The notes under the pieces are model-generated. The model ran no database searches, had not been told where the DNA came from, and saw only the letters and a program-made list of their open reading frames with translations. From contig CAWETN010000014.1 in assembly GCA_963812075.1 (NCBI GenBank), positions 89,602-153,601 of the forward strand: 64,000 bases of DNA, given 5' to 3'. The DNA comes from JAMXLO01 sp963812075. GTDB taxonomy: Bacteria; Pseudomonadota; Alphaproteobacteria; Acetobacterales; Acetobacteraceae. Both the position numbers and the translations under genes were made by a program. Below are positions 1-8,484 of this stretch, piece by piece. Numbering within the stretch: position 1 is the first letter of the stretch; each line of letters begins with the position of its first letter.

Positions 1-1704
1 CTGGAAAATGCGCTCGCCGTTCCACTGGTTCGCCTGGATGGCTACCCCTGGGGTGAGCACGGTCGGATTGCCGGCCGCATCGGTCGGAAGTACCCAGTTC
101 AGGGCGAACGAAGTGTCGCCGGCGTTCAGGGCATCCTGGGCCGTCTTCTCGATCTGCGCGACCAGGCGGTCGTGCTCGGCGTGGAACAGGTTCTGTACGG
201 CGGTCAGGCCGATGTTTTCGTTCACCCGCCCGTCGCCGGCGACGTAGTGGGTGTCGAGCAGTTCGTTGTCGTAGCTCAGGTTGTTGCCGGTCGCCGAGTT
301 GAAGGGCTGGGCGTTGCCCAGCGTGGTGTCGGCATCGGCGGGGAGCAGGTTGCCATTATTGTCGAACGGGTTGGCGGTCTGCGCCTTGTCGTCGATGAAG
401 CCGGCACCCACCGGCACCGCCTTATAGCCGACGCCGTTGAATGTGCCGCTGGTGGTGATCGGCGCGAGGAGGTTGCCTTCGATCAGGCCTTTCTGCCCCG
501 CCAGCGGTCCAGTCGTCCAGGTGACGACCAGCTGCGGCAGCCCGTGGGCGCCGGCGGTGAAGTTGCCGTAGGGGTCGGTGGCGAGCAATGGGATGGAATT
601 CACATCGGCGTCGGTGATCTTGATTCCGAGGAAGCTCGCGGCATTGGCCTTGAGTTCGCCCCAGGTGGCCATGGTGCTATGGACAGCACCTGTCGCGTCA
701 GTGACCGGCGCACCGCCGAGCAGGTTGCCGGTGGAATGCAGCTTGCCGTCAGCGCCGATCATGTATTGGCGCAGAAACACCTGATGCGACGGATCCGAGC
801 CGTAGGTCTGGCTCTGATCGACGTAGGGCGAGGTCTGGTTGATGTGGGAATGCACGTCGTCGGCGGTGCCGATGATGCCATCCGGCCCGGGCAGATCCTG
901 CGCGCGGGTCAGCACCATGAAGTTGGTGCCGGGGCTGGCCGGGTTGTACAGCGGGTCGCCCGGCAGCAGCGGAATGAAGACCGTGCCGTTGCTGGCGCTC
1001 TTATCGATCTGGTCCAGGCCATGATCGAAGAACTGGCCAAAGAACGTGAAAAAGCTGTTGGCCGGCGCCGACAGACCCGCGTCCGGCGTGATGTTGGGAA
1101 TGAACAGGCTCTGTCCCAGCCCCGGGATCGACGCGCTGCTGTTGGCCGCATTGGTGGGCGTGGTCGTGTTGCCGAACGACACGAAGTCGTCGGCGGTGCC
1201 GAGAACGCCGTCGGGGCCGGGGACCAGGGTGCCGGTGTCGTCCGCCGTGCCGTAGATGCCGTCGGCACCGGGCAGCGTGAGGTTCAGGTAGCCGTCGCCG
1301 AGCTGGCCAAGTTGCGTCTGCTGCGCGGCGATCGCCGCCGGATTGCCCTGCACGACGTCATCGGCGGTGCCCTTGATGCCGTCCGCGCCCGCGCTGAGGA
1401 TCTTCATGCCGGAGTCGGCGACGAGCTGGCTGATCATGCGCGGCGCGGAATCCACCACGAGGCCGGTGGTCTGGGCGTAGCTGGTGCCGCTCTGCGCATT
1501 CTGGAACACCGGATCGGTGATCGTCGGGAACGGCTGCTGCGAGGAGCCGAAGGTGCTCTGGCCCGCGGCGAGGTTGTTGTTGGTGCCGGCGACTTCGCGC
1601 AGGCCGAACGACAACACGGGATTGACTGGTTCCTGGCCGGCCTCGGCCATCTGGATCTGAACGAGGATGTAATCGAGATCGAGGCGCGTGAGCTTAATGG
1701 TCAT
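1..1704 (-). CDS. Animal-type haem peroxidase family protein, 3'-truncated by window edge
   Basis: The reverse strand is open from an ATG at 1704 to base 1 (568 codons, no stop), so the C-terminus lies outside the window. The translation carries the hallmark of bacterial peroxidasin-like proteins: 'GQFFDHGLD' with the distal histidine, preceded by 'FIPNITPDAG' and followed by 'GTVFIPLLPGDPLY', then 'SQTYGSDPSHQVFLRQY' and 'NLFHAEHDRL'. Such proteins use H2O2 to oxidise halides or phenols and are usually large and exported by type I secretion. No classical signal peptide is seen, consistent with a C-terminal secretion signal beyond the edge (inference). Four GxDGxxGTADD units interrupt the N-terminal third. 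A run of plus-strand open frame over the same DNA is a GC shadow. Confidence 0.85.
   Translation of the reverse strand, partial: MTIKLTRLDLDYILVQIQMAEAGQEPVNPVLSFGLREVAGTNNNLAAGQSTFGSSQQPFPTITDPVFQNAQSGTSYAQTTGLVVDSAPRMISQLVADSGMKILSAGADGIKGTADDVVQGNPAAIAAQQTQLGQLGDGYLNLTLPGADGIYGTADDTGTLVPGPDGVLGTADDFVSFGNTTTPTNAANSSASIPGLGQSLFIPNITPDAGLSAPANSFFTFFGQFFDHGLDQIDKSASNGTVFIPLLPGDPLYNPASPGTNFMVLTRAQDLPGPDGIIGTADDVHSHINQTSPYVDQSQTYGSDPSHQVFLRQYMIGADGKLHSTGNLLGGAPVTDATGAVHSTMATWGELKANAASFLGIKITDADVNSIPLLATDPYGNFTAGAHGLPQLVVTWTTGPLAGQKGLIEGNLLAPITTSGTFNGVGYKAVPVGAGFIDDKAQTANPFDNNGNLLPADADTTLGNAQPFNSATGNNLSYDNELLDTHYVAGDGRVNENIGLTAVQNLFHAEHDRLVAQIEKTAQDALNAGDTSFALNWVLPTDAAGNPTVLTPGVAIQANQWNGERIFQ
856..1392 (-). 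repeat. Four GxDGxxGTADD units inside the peroxidase
   Basis: Four near-identical 36-bp units lie at about 1357-1392, 1237-1272, 1186-1221 and 856-891 and encode (P/A)G-A/P-DG-x-x-GTADD. The spacing of Asp and Gly resembles calcium-binding DxDG loops; calcium binding is inference. Two units are only about 15 bp apart. Confidence 0.7.
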
Positions 1705-2627
1705 GGAGAGCTCCAGGGTGATTTGATTGTGGAATGGGCGAGCTAAGCCCGCCCGCTCCGGTGATTTGCTGTGGCGGGGCCTGCGCCCCGCAGTATCATT
1801 TGGGAATCGGTACTAGTTCGCTATGCAACACGATGTCGGAAACTCGGTCGTCTCAGTGCTCTGACCTTCTGTTCAGCCTTGGATCATCCCATTTCAGAAA
1901 CGTAATCGAGAGCACGATCACCCAGCAGCGTCGACGTTGCGCGATCAGGTTCCGGCTTTGACGACAACGGGATAATAACCTTAGCGGAACACTCTGGTCA
2001 ACTATTATTGATGTGGGCGGCGCTTGATTGTCACAGCGAATTTTGAATTAGCTTGGACTTGTGGCACATCAAATTTGCGTTGAAGTAATTACTTCATTAT
2101 TTCGACATCTCATCTATTTCGCAAAGTCCCTACTGTGTGATCCGCGGCCATTCCCTTTGCGGAACTGCTGGTGGTCGCCTATCCTGCCATCCGCGGGATT
2201 GCGGAGAATGACTTTGGCTGTGACATCGAAATCAAGCTTACAGCGCGCTCATCGTCTCCCTGTTTTTTTGCCCAAGCTGCAGTGCGAGGCCGCCTGATGG
2301 CCGCCGCCTCTGACGATGACCAGGCCAACCCGCTTATCGCAGTCGCGAGAGGAATAATGATCAACTCGGCCCCACACTCTCGGCTGTCCGACCAAACCGA
2401 CGAAACCTTGCACGGGCTGAAAGTTGAAGGAGGCGCGGCGGCCTTGCCGAGCGCAACGCTGAAGGTGGGCGCCGGCTCCCGTGTAGCGACGATCACCCTG
2501 AACTGGTTCGCGGTAAGGGGACTGTATCAACACATGCTCGACCTGCTGGAAGCCCAACCCAGGCGCGCTCTACGCACCGGGACGAAGAATGGGCCGAGTG
2601 GGAAGGGGAAGCGATCACCGCGGATGT
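1705..2627. other. Intergenic, no supported gene
   Basis: The stretch upstream of the peroxidase has noticeably lower GC around 1900-2130 than the rest of the window, which may include the peroxidase promoter. Open frames at 2171-2668 (+) and 2249-2557 (-) overlap each other, resemble no family I know and are not called. Confidence 0.4.
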
Positions 2628-2747
2628 TCACGAAGCTCGGCGCAGGCCGGACGACAGCAGGGGATTGACCGGTTCCTGGCCAGCCTCGGCCATCTGGATC
2701 TGAACGAGAATGCAATCGAGATCGAGACGCGCAGGCTTGATGGTCAT
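2628..2747 (-). pseudogene. Duplicated N-terminal stump of a haem peroxidase gene
   Basis: A reverse-strand ATG at 2747 opens a 39-codon frame whose first 30 or so residues repeat the start of the peroxidase at 1704, with only a few substitutions ('LVQIQMAEAGQEPVNP' occurs in both). The similarity stops after about codon 30 and the frame ends at 2628. It is therefore a remnant of a second, tandem peroxidase gene or a partial duplication about 1 kb upstream of the intact start. The DNA match extends over both start codons. Confidence 0.75.
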
Positions 2748-3382
2748 CGAAGTTCCCCGTCTTATGTCGTTGCCGAAAGATGACGCCACAGCAGGGCGCA
2801 GGAGCAGCGTGCGGCAGCGAAAAGCGACTACCGTTTGTTCGATCGCAATGAGCGCGAGAGGCCCGGCGTATCCGGCACCTCTCGGCTCTTGGCTCTCCGC
2901 ACTGTTGCGATATCGGTACGTCTAAGTGACGCTTAATTACCGCTTATCAGAATGGCACTTCTGAACTCCGCTAGGATGAATTGCTTATTGTCAAAACCTT
3001 CATTTTCAGATCGTTGGGGTCACCAATTCACCTCCTGAAGTGACGCTTTAATAACTTCCGCGCGATTGGATTACAACTTTTTTTGAATACCCCCGGATCA
3101 CGTTTTACGAACGTATCCGCAATGAACTCGGGCGTCGCGGGAGCGAACTTAACCAGAACGGTGGGTGATGTTCGCTTAAAAGAAGGGCGATTTGCCTAGT
3201 ATCAATTTCCAAACGGCGGCTGTCACGACAATTTCTGTGCCATGCTGGGTTCGGCGCCACCAGTTCTCGACGACCTCGTTGCGGCTGGCGGCCTGCCGCG
3301 CGATTCCGGCCAAGGGACGCCGCCAGCCATAGTTTGCATCCGGTGTAACTGTCGGCGGCATACTGGATGGTGGGAGGAACAC
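2748..3382. other. Intergenic, AT-richer spacer
   Basis: No gene recognised. The 2920-3110 part is visibly AT-rich relative to the surroundings and could hold promoters for the divergent peroxidase stump and the SMP-30-like gene at 3383; no box is convincing enough to call. Confidence 0.35.
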
Positions 3383-4462
3383 ATGACAAATTGCTACGCG
3401 CTTGCCGGAACGTTGCGCAGCCTGCTGTGCGGAGCCTTCCTGCTGGGGGTCGGGCCCCTGGCGGCCGCATGGGCACAGGCTACCGCTCCAGTGCAGCCGT
3501 GGGGACTGCCGCCGCTGCCCGCGGGTGTCGGCCCGGTGGAAAAATTTGCCGACGTCAGCAACACGCCGCAGGGGCAGTTCCTTGAAGGTGGGGCCTTCGA
3601 CACCGAGGGCAACCTCTGGTTCGTCGCGATCGGCAGCGGCTGGGTCTCCTACCTGACACCGGATGCGAAGCTGGTGCCGGTCTTCAACTGCAACCCACCC
3701 GCCGATCTGGGGCAGACCTGCGAGCCGCAGGGCACAAGATGGCACGACGGCAAGCTCTATCTGACCACGCGGCACCGCGGGATCCTGGTCTACGATCCGC
3801 AGACGAAGCAGGTCACCACGCTTGTCTATACGTACCGCAACCAGCTGTTCAAAGGGCCGAACGACCTCGACTTCGATGCCGAGGGCAACCTGTTCTTCAC
3901 CGATCCCTGGGGCACCGGCCCAGGGCCCAGCATGTCCGACCATACGGGCGCCGTGTACCAGTTCTCGCGCGACGGCATCCTGCGCAAGGTGATGGACAGC
4001 AGTTCGTTCCCGAACGGCATTGCGGTCTCGCCCGACGATGCGGTGCTGGCGGTCGGCGACTTCCGGGAGGGCCGCGTCTGGTACAGCCCGTTCATGACCG
4101 GCCCGGCGATGGGCTGCCCGCAATGCGTGAAGGACCCGCTGCACCTGACGTTCGCGGGCGTGAAAGCCGGTTCGTACCTGCCCGGCAACGGTGGCCCCGA
4201 CGGCATCCACTACGACGTGCACGGCAACCTGTGGGCGCAGTTGGCCGGACTGGGCGGCATCGTCGAGATCGACCCGCGCGGCGTCATCCTGGGATTCGTG
4301 CCGATCCCGAACGGTGACGCGGCCACCACCAACTTTGCCTTCGGTGGTGCCGACAACCAGACGATCTACTTCGAGGGCGCGATCAGCGGCACCTTCTGGC
4401 GTTTCAAGGCACCGTATCCGGGCCTGATCGGTCCGGGCGGCGTACGTCTGCCGCCGCGGTAG
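3383..4462 (+). CDS. Secreted SMP-30/gluconolactonase/LRE-like protein
   Basis: This 359-residue protein starts at ATG 3383 behind a good ribosome site (GGGAGGA at 3372-3378); upstream in-frame starts lack one. A signal peptide ends near residue 32 (hydrophobic core then 'AAAWAQA'). The six-bladed beta-propeller family hydrolyses sugar or other lactones using a single metal; the expected ligands are visible as Glu68 ('EGGAF'), Asn211 ('FPNGI') and Asp273 ('GPDGIHYD'), with 'GPNDLDFDAEGNLFFTDP' at 158-175. A periplasmic lactonase is plausible; the substrate is unknown. It is monocistronic and convergent with the small membrane protein at 4567-4896. Confidence 0.8.
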   Translation: MTNCYALAGTLRSLLCGAFLLGVGPLAAAWAQATAPVQPWGLPPLPAGVGPVEKFADVSNTPQGQFLEGGAFDTEGNLWFVAIGSGWVSYLTPDAKLVPVFNCNPPADLGQTCEPQGTRWHDGKLYLTTRHRGILVYDPQTKQVTTLVYTYRNQLFKGPNDLDFDAEGNLFFTDPWGTGPGPSMSDHTGAVYQFSRDGILRKVMDSSSFPNGIAVSPDDAVLAVGDFREGRVWYSPFMTGPAMGCPQCVKDPLHLTFAGVKAGSYLPGNGGPDGIHYDVHGNLWAQLAGLGGIVEIDPRGVILGFVPIPNGDAATTNFAFGGADNQTIYFEGAISGTFWRFKAPYPGLIGPGGVRLPPR

Positions 4463-4566
4463 CGTCGCGGCCGAACAGGTGGGTCCGATCTGATCGAAGC
4501 GCGGCGGGAGGGAGACACGCCGGCGAAGGCCGCACGGGCAACGGCATCGAGGGCTTCGCCGGCAAC

Positions 4567-4896
4567 TCAAACACCCGAGAGCGACGCATAGGCCGCCAAC
4601 CCGAACATCGCCCCGATCATGAGGACCACGCTGCCGAATCCGATCAGGATCAACGCCTCTGCGGCACTCCGGCCGGTGTGCCGCGAAAGCGCATAGGCGC
4701 TTGCCAGGAGCGCGAACCCGGCGAGAAGCACGCCTTCCATGCCCAGCGCACCGCTTGCCAGGATCCAAAATGGCCATGCCGCCGCGGCCAGGAGGCCTCC
4801 CAGTGAGGCGACGATCAAGCAGGAGACCGATACATCTGCTCGATCGGAACGCGGCTCCGACACCGTTGATCGAGCCTGACGGACAAGCTGCTCCAT
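4567..4896 (-). CDS. Small hypothetical membrane protein
   Basis: The 109-residue frame has a hydrophilic N-terminus (about 25 residues) and three hydrophobic helices around residues 27-47, 53-70 and 80-104, typical of a three-pass inner-membrane protein. I recognise no family. It is convergent with the SMP-30-like gene, with about 100 bp between their ends. The start (ATG at 4896) is the first possible; a ribosome site is not obvious. Confidence 0.5.
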   Translation of the reverse strand: MEQLVRQARSTVSEPRSDRADVSVSCLIVASLGGLLAAAAWPFWILASGALGMEGVLLAGFALLASAYALSRHTGRSAAEALILIGFGSVVLMIGAMFGLAAYASLSGV

Positions 4897-5443
4897 ACGC
4901 TCCTATCCTGTCATGTCATGAGGTCTGCGGTGCCAATTCCAGGGAGGCCGCTCTGTCCCCATCGAGCCGAGTTGACCGAATGAGCAGCAGGATCAACCTC
5001 TCGCCTCTAGGGGCAGCGGCTGGGGGTTCAAGCCTCCAGCAACCTCCTCCAGCTCTGCCTCGGTCAGTTCGACCGGTGCCGGCGCAGCGACTGACCTGCA
5101 CCGTTCGGGAGCGGATGGGTGATACGGCATAGCTTCTCGCCAACTGCGCTCTGTCGCGACAGACCCCTACAGGATGGTGCGGAGAACCGCTGTGAGTTTG
5201 CTCACACGAACCCGGCTGTTGCTGCTGCCGCAATGCGGATGGCTCTTCGTCCTTCATGATGGCATTCGAGTGAAGGGTTTGCGGAAGTCACAGCGGGGCA
5301 GGGGCACCGACCTTGAGCGCCTCGCAAAGCCAACTCGATGAACCGGCGGTGCTGCGCGTCATTGGTGGCGGCGATCGGCCCGCGCTCGGGCATCATCGCC
5401 AGGCCGTGCGATCCGGGTCGGACTTCGGAAGAGGAAGGACGCC
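4897..5443. other. Intergenic, no supported gene
   Basis: The downstream flank of the acyl-AMP ligase operon. Open frames here have shuffled, Arg/Ser/Pro-rich translations without family resemblance. Confidence 0.4.
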
Positions 5444-7135
5444 TCAGCCCAGCGCAGGCAACGCCCCTTCAAGCCACAGCTTCCGAGCCATGCTGCGCTG
5501 AACCTTGCCGCTCGTGGTCTTGGGCAGCGTCGCCGGCGGGATCAGCGCGATCACCTGCACCGCGATCTCGTGCTGCCGCGCGATCGCCTCGCGGATGCGC
5601 GCCGTGACCTCGGCCGCGTCGATTCTGTGCCGGTGGGTGCGTTCTACCTCCTGAACCACCGCGAGGCGTTCGTTGCCGTCGGCATCGGTAACGGCGAAGG
5701 CCGCGCCACAGTCCCGGCGCAGGGCCGGGTGGCTGTCCTGGACGGTTCGCTCGATATCCTGCGGGTAATGGTTCATGCCGCGGATGATGATCAGGTCCTT
5801 GATCCGTCCGGTGACGTAAAGCTCGTTGTCTTCATCGAGAAACCCCAGGTCCCCGGTGCGCAGCCAACAGTCTTCCGGTTCGTCCGCGATGCGCGCCTGG
5901 AAGGTCTCCGCCGTCGCCGTCGGGTTGCGCCAGTAGCCGCGCGCGACGTTCGGCCCGCTGACCCAGATCTCCCCGATATCGCACGGCGGGCACCTGCGCC
6001 GCGTGGACGGATCGACGATGGCGACGCGCAGGTCCTGCAGCGCGCGGCCGCATGACACCAGCACCTGCGTGTCATCCTTTGCCACGTTGCCGACGGTGCG
6101 GAATCGCGGTCCGGCGCCACGTTCGTTGCCGGTGACCAGCAGCGTGGCCTCCGCCAGGCCATAGGCCGGATACATTGCGCCAGGTGCGAAGCCGTACGGC
6201 GCGAACGTCGCGGCGAAGCGCGCGATCGTCTCGGCGTGCACCGGTTCGGCGGCATTCATCGCGATCTTCCAGCAGGACAAATCGACGCCTTCCATCTGCC
6301 CGGCGCGAAAGCGGTCGACGCAGAGGTCGAAGGCGAAGTTGGGCGCGCTGGTCACTTCTGCGCGGTACTGGTGGATCAGATGGAGCCAACTCAACGGCCG
6401 CTGCATGAACGCCGCCGGCGCCATCAGCACCGACGTGGCGCCCAGGTAAAGCGGCTGCATGACGCCCATCATCAGGCCCATGTCGTGATACAGCGGCACC
6501 CATCCCACGCTCGCCGAGAGCGCGGTACTGCCCATGCCCCGACGGATCATCGCCAGGTTCACCAGCAGATTGCCGTGCGTCACCATGACGCCCTTCGGGG
6601 TGGAGGTCGAACCCGACGTGTACTGCAGCAGTGCGAGGTGGTCGCGACCGATGACCGGCAACCTGGCCTCCGGTTGCTCGGGTGAGTCCTCCATCGCCCG
6701 GACGGTCATCCACTCGAAGCCGGCCCCGCTCAGCTTCGCCACGACATCCGGCCGGCCGTCGAGCAGCTCGCCACTCGTCATGGCAAGCCTGGGCGTGCAG
6801 TCGGCGATGACGGCGGCACTCGAATCCCGTGCCTCAGTGCGTCGCGGCACCATCAGGGGCACCGGGACAACCCCGGCGGCGAGGCAGCCGAAATAGGCAA
6901 GGATGAAGTCCAGGCCTGCGGGGAACAAGAACACGGCGCGGTCGCCGGGGGTCGTGCACTGGACGAGCCGAAGCGCCAGCGCGTGCGATCGACGGTGCAG
7001 CTCCGCGAACGTCAGATGGATGTGCGCGCCGCGGTCAGGAGCAAAGACGAAGGCCTTCGCCTGCGGCGTCTCGGCGGCGCGCCGGGCGAGCACATCGACC
7101 AGCGACGCCGGTTCGGCGAGAAAGTCGTCCTTCAC
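5444..7135 (-). CDS. Fatty-acyl-AMP ligase (FAAL)
   Basis: The 563-residue protein starts with GTG at 7135, six bases after the carrier-protein stop. ANL-superfamily motifs are complete: 'YTSGSTSTPKG' at about 172, 'GWVPLYHDMGLM' near 213, 'YGLAEATLLVTG' near 330, 'WLRTGDLGFL' near 437, 'GRIKDLIIIRGMNHYPQDIE' near 455 and the C-terminal lysine motif 'PKTTSGKVQRS'. The combination of 'PNFAFDLC', 'PAYGLAEATLLV' and 'RGMNHYPQDIE' is characteristic of FAALs rather than CoA ligases, so the product should be an acyl adenylate passed to a carrier protein. The partner is almost certainly the ACP immediately upstream. Context (MBOAT, SGNH protein) suggests the acyl group is exported or transferred at the membrane, as in dlt systems (inference). 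Confidence 0.9.
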   Translation of the reverse strand: MKDDFLAEPASLVDVLARRAAETPQAKAFVFAPDRGAHIHLTFAELHRRSHALALRLVQCTTPGDRAVFLFPAGLDFILAYFGCLAAGVVPVPLMVPRRTEARDSSAAVIADCTPRLAMTSGELLDGRPDVVAKLSGAGFEWMTVRAMEDSPEQPEARLPVIGRDHLALLQYTSGSTSTPKGVMVTHGNLLVNLAMIRRGMGSTALSASVGWVPLYHDMGLMMGVMQPLYLGATSVLMAPAAFMQRPLSWLHLIHQYRAEVTSAPNFAFDLCVDRFRAGQMEGVDLSCWKIAMNAAEPVHAETIARFAATFAPYGFAPGAMYPAYGLAEATLLVTGNERGAGPRFRTVGNVAKDDTQVLVSCGRALQDLRVAIVDPSTRRRCPPCDIGEIWVSGPNVARGYWRNPTATAETFQARIADEPEDCWLRTGDLGFLDEDNELYVTGRIKDLIIIRGMNHYPQDIERTVQDSHPALRRDCGAAFAVTDADGNERLAVVQEVERTHRHRIDAAEVTARIREAIARQHEIAVQVIALIPPATLPKTTSGKVQRSMARKLWLEGALPALG

Positions 7136-7141
7136 CCGGCG

Positions 7142-7408
7142 CTACCGGCGCGTGGCCTGCATCGCCAGGCGCCCGGCGACGAAGTGCGATAGCCGTGCGA
7201 TCGAGGGATGATCCATGGCGGTGTCCGAGGCGAGTTCCAGCCCCAGCCAGTCCTCGATGGCAGACACCAGGAACACCGATTCGGCCGAATCCAGCCCGAG
7301 GCTGGCGAACTCCGCGCGAGCGTCGATCGGCCCATCGGGCAGCTTGAGCGCGGTGCGCAGATAATTGGCACACCACGTCTGGATGTCTGGCTCGGTCACG
7401 TCCGGCAT
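7142..7408 (-). CDS. Acyl carrier protein
   Basis: An 88-residue PP-binding protein starting at ATG 7408. The phosphopantetheine attachment site is Ser41 in 'LGLDSAESV', preceded by the usual acidic helix I region and followed by the helix II/III pattern. It starts 11 bases after the SGNH-protein stop and ends 6 bases before the ligase start, so the genes are translationally linked. It probably receives the acyl adenylate from the FAAL and presents the acyl chain to the MBOAT protein. It is distinct from a housekeeping AcpP, having no fab genes around it. Confidence 0.88.
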   Translation of the reverse strand: MPDVTEPDIQTWCANYLRTALKLPDGPIDARAEFASLGLDSAESVFLVSAIEDWLGLELASDTAMDHPSIARLSHFVAGRLAMQATRR

Positions 7409-7419
7409 GCGTACTCCCG

Positions 7420-8484
7420 TTACGGCTTCTTCTCGCCCTGCCGCGATGTTACCGCAATCAGCGGGGCGCCGTCTGCCCTGGCGGCGCCGGTTTCGCCGGC
7501 GCGCAGCAGCGCGATGATCCGGGTCTCCATGTGATCGGCCAGCGTGTGGCGGTAGTGCGTGGGGTCGAGGAAGTCGGAGGCGTCGTGCGCCAGCGGGCTG
7601 TCCACGCGGAAGTCGACGAAGCTGGTGTTCGACCTGGCGGCGGCGGTGCGCTGCAGAGCCGCCTTGCAGGCGTCGATGCGCAAGGCATCCTCGGTGCCGG
7701 GCCGCGGCAGCACGGTGTAGTAGACCGGCGGCATCGCCAGCACGACGCGCACGCTGGGGGGAAGCGTTGTCAAAAAGGCGGCCAGGCGGTCGATCCACGG
7801 CAGAGGCGGCGGCGCGCCTCCCGGCACCACGGGCTGCGACGGCGCCATCGGTTCGGGAACGAACACCACCTGGAGCGCCTTCGTGTAGTCGAAGTAACCG
7901 ACCGGATCGACCGGTTGCATCAGCCCGAGCGCGATGCCGACGCGATAGACCGCCCGATCCAGCGCCTTGGCGCTGAGCAGGTTGGCGAGATAGTCCAGAT
8001 TGCTGCCGTAGAGCCAGAACGGGAACGGAAACATCAGCGGCGGATCGGGATTGGACGTACACCACAAGGGGTCGGTGACGATGACGAACGCATCGTAGGC
8101 GGGATGATGCGCCATCACCCAGCGCATGATCGTCAGCTGCTCGCGCGGACCCGTTCCGGCGATCGCCAGCTGGGTGAAGCGCAGGCCGGTGTCCCGCTGC
8201 AGCCGATACGGGTCGATCAGCTGCCCGGTCGAGTTGCCGATGACCGTGGCATCGAAGTGCGGATTGCGCCCGGCACTGGCCGCGGCCGTCTTCGAGGTGC
8301 GGTCGCCCGTGCCGGCGATCGGCAGGCTGGGAAAGCGCCCGGTGTCGTACGGGTCGATGAACACCAGCAGCGCGAAGAACAGCGCGAACCCGCCGCCGAA
8401 CGTGGCACAGAACACGACGAGCCAGCGTCGCCACGCCGCCCGCGCACCGCCGCGCGGATCAGAAGCGGAAGTAGATGAACTCAT
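7420..8484 (-). CDS. Membrane-anchored SGNH-like protein of an MBOAT operon (DltD/AlgJ-like role)
   Basis: The 354-residue frame is best started at ATG 8484, overlapping the MBOAT gene end by 26 bases. A single N-terminal transmembrane segment (about residues 17-38) is followed by 'IDPYDTGRFP', then 'GNSTGQLIDP' (candidate nucleophile Ser) and, near the C-terminus, 'DPTHYRHTLADH' (candidate Asp/His). This arrangement is that of DltD- and AlgX/AlgJ-type SGNH proteins that work with MBOAT acyltransferases on the periplasmic side. The exact acceptor is unknown. Overlap with the MBOAT gene argues for a functional pair. Confidence 0.75.
   Translation of the reverse strand: MSSSTSASDPRGGARAAWRRWLVVFCATFGGGFALFFALLVFIDPYDTGRFPSLPIAGTGDRTSKTAAASAGRNPHFDATVIGNSTGQLIDPYRLQRDTGLRFTQLAIAGTGPREQLTIMRWVMAHHPAYDAFVIVTDPLWCTSNPDPPLMFPFPFWLYGSNLDYLANLLSAKALDRAVYRVGIALGLMQPVDPVGYFDYTKALQVVFVPEPMAPSQPVVPGGAPPPLPWIDRLAAFLTTLPPSVRVVLAMPPVYYTVLPRPGTEDALRIDACKAALQRTAAARSNTSFVDFRVDSPLAHDASDFLDPTHYRHTLADHMETRIIALLRAGETGAARADGAPLIAVTSRQGEKKP

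Noticed and set aside
172..1746. 524-codon plus-strand open frame
   Set aside because: It is the antisense shadow of the haem peroxidase; its translation is Val/Gly/Arg-rich with no family resemblance.
3176..4777. 533-codon minus-strand open frame
   Set aside because: Antisense to the SMP-30-like gene, which has a signal peptide, metal ligands and a ribosome site.
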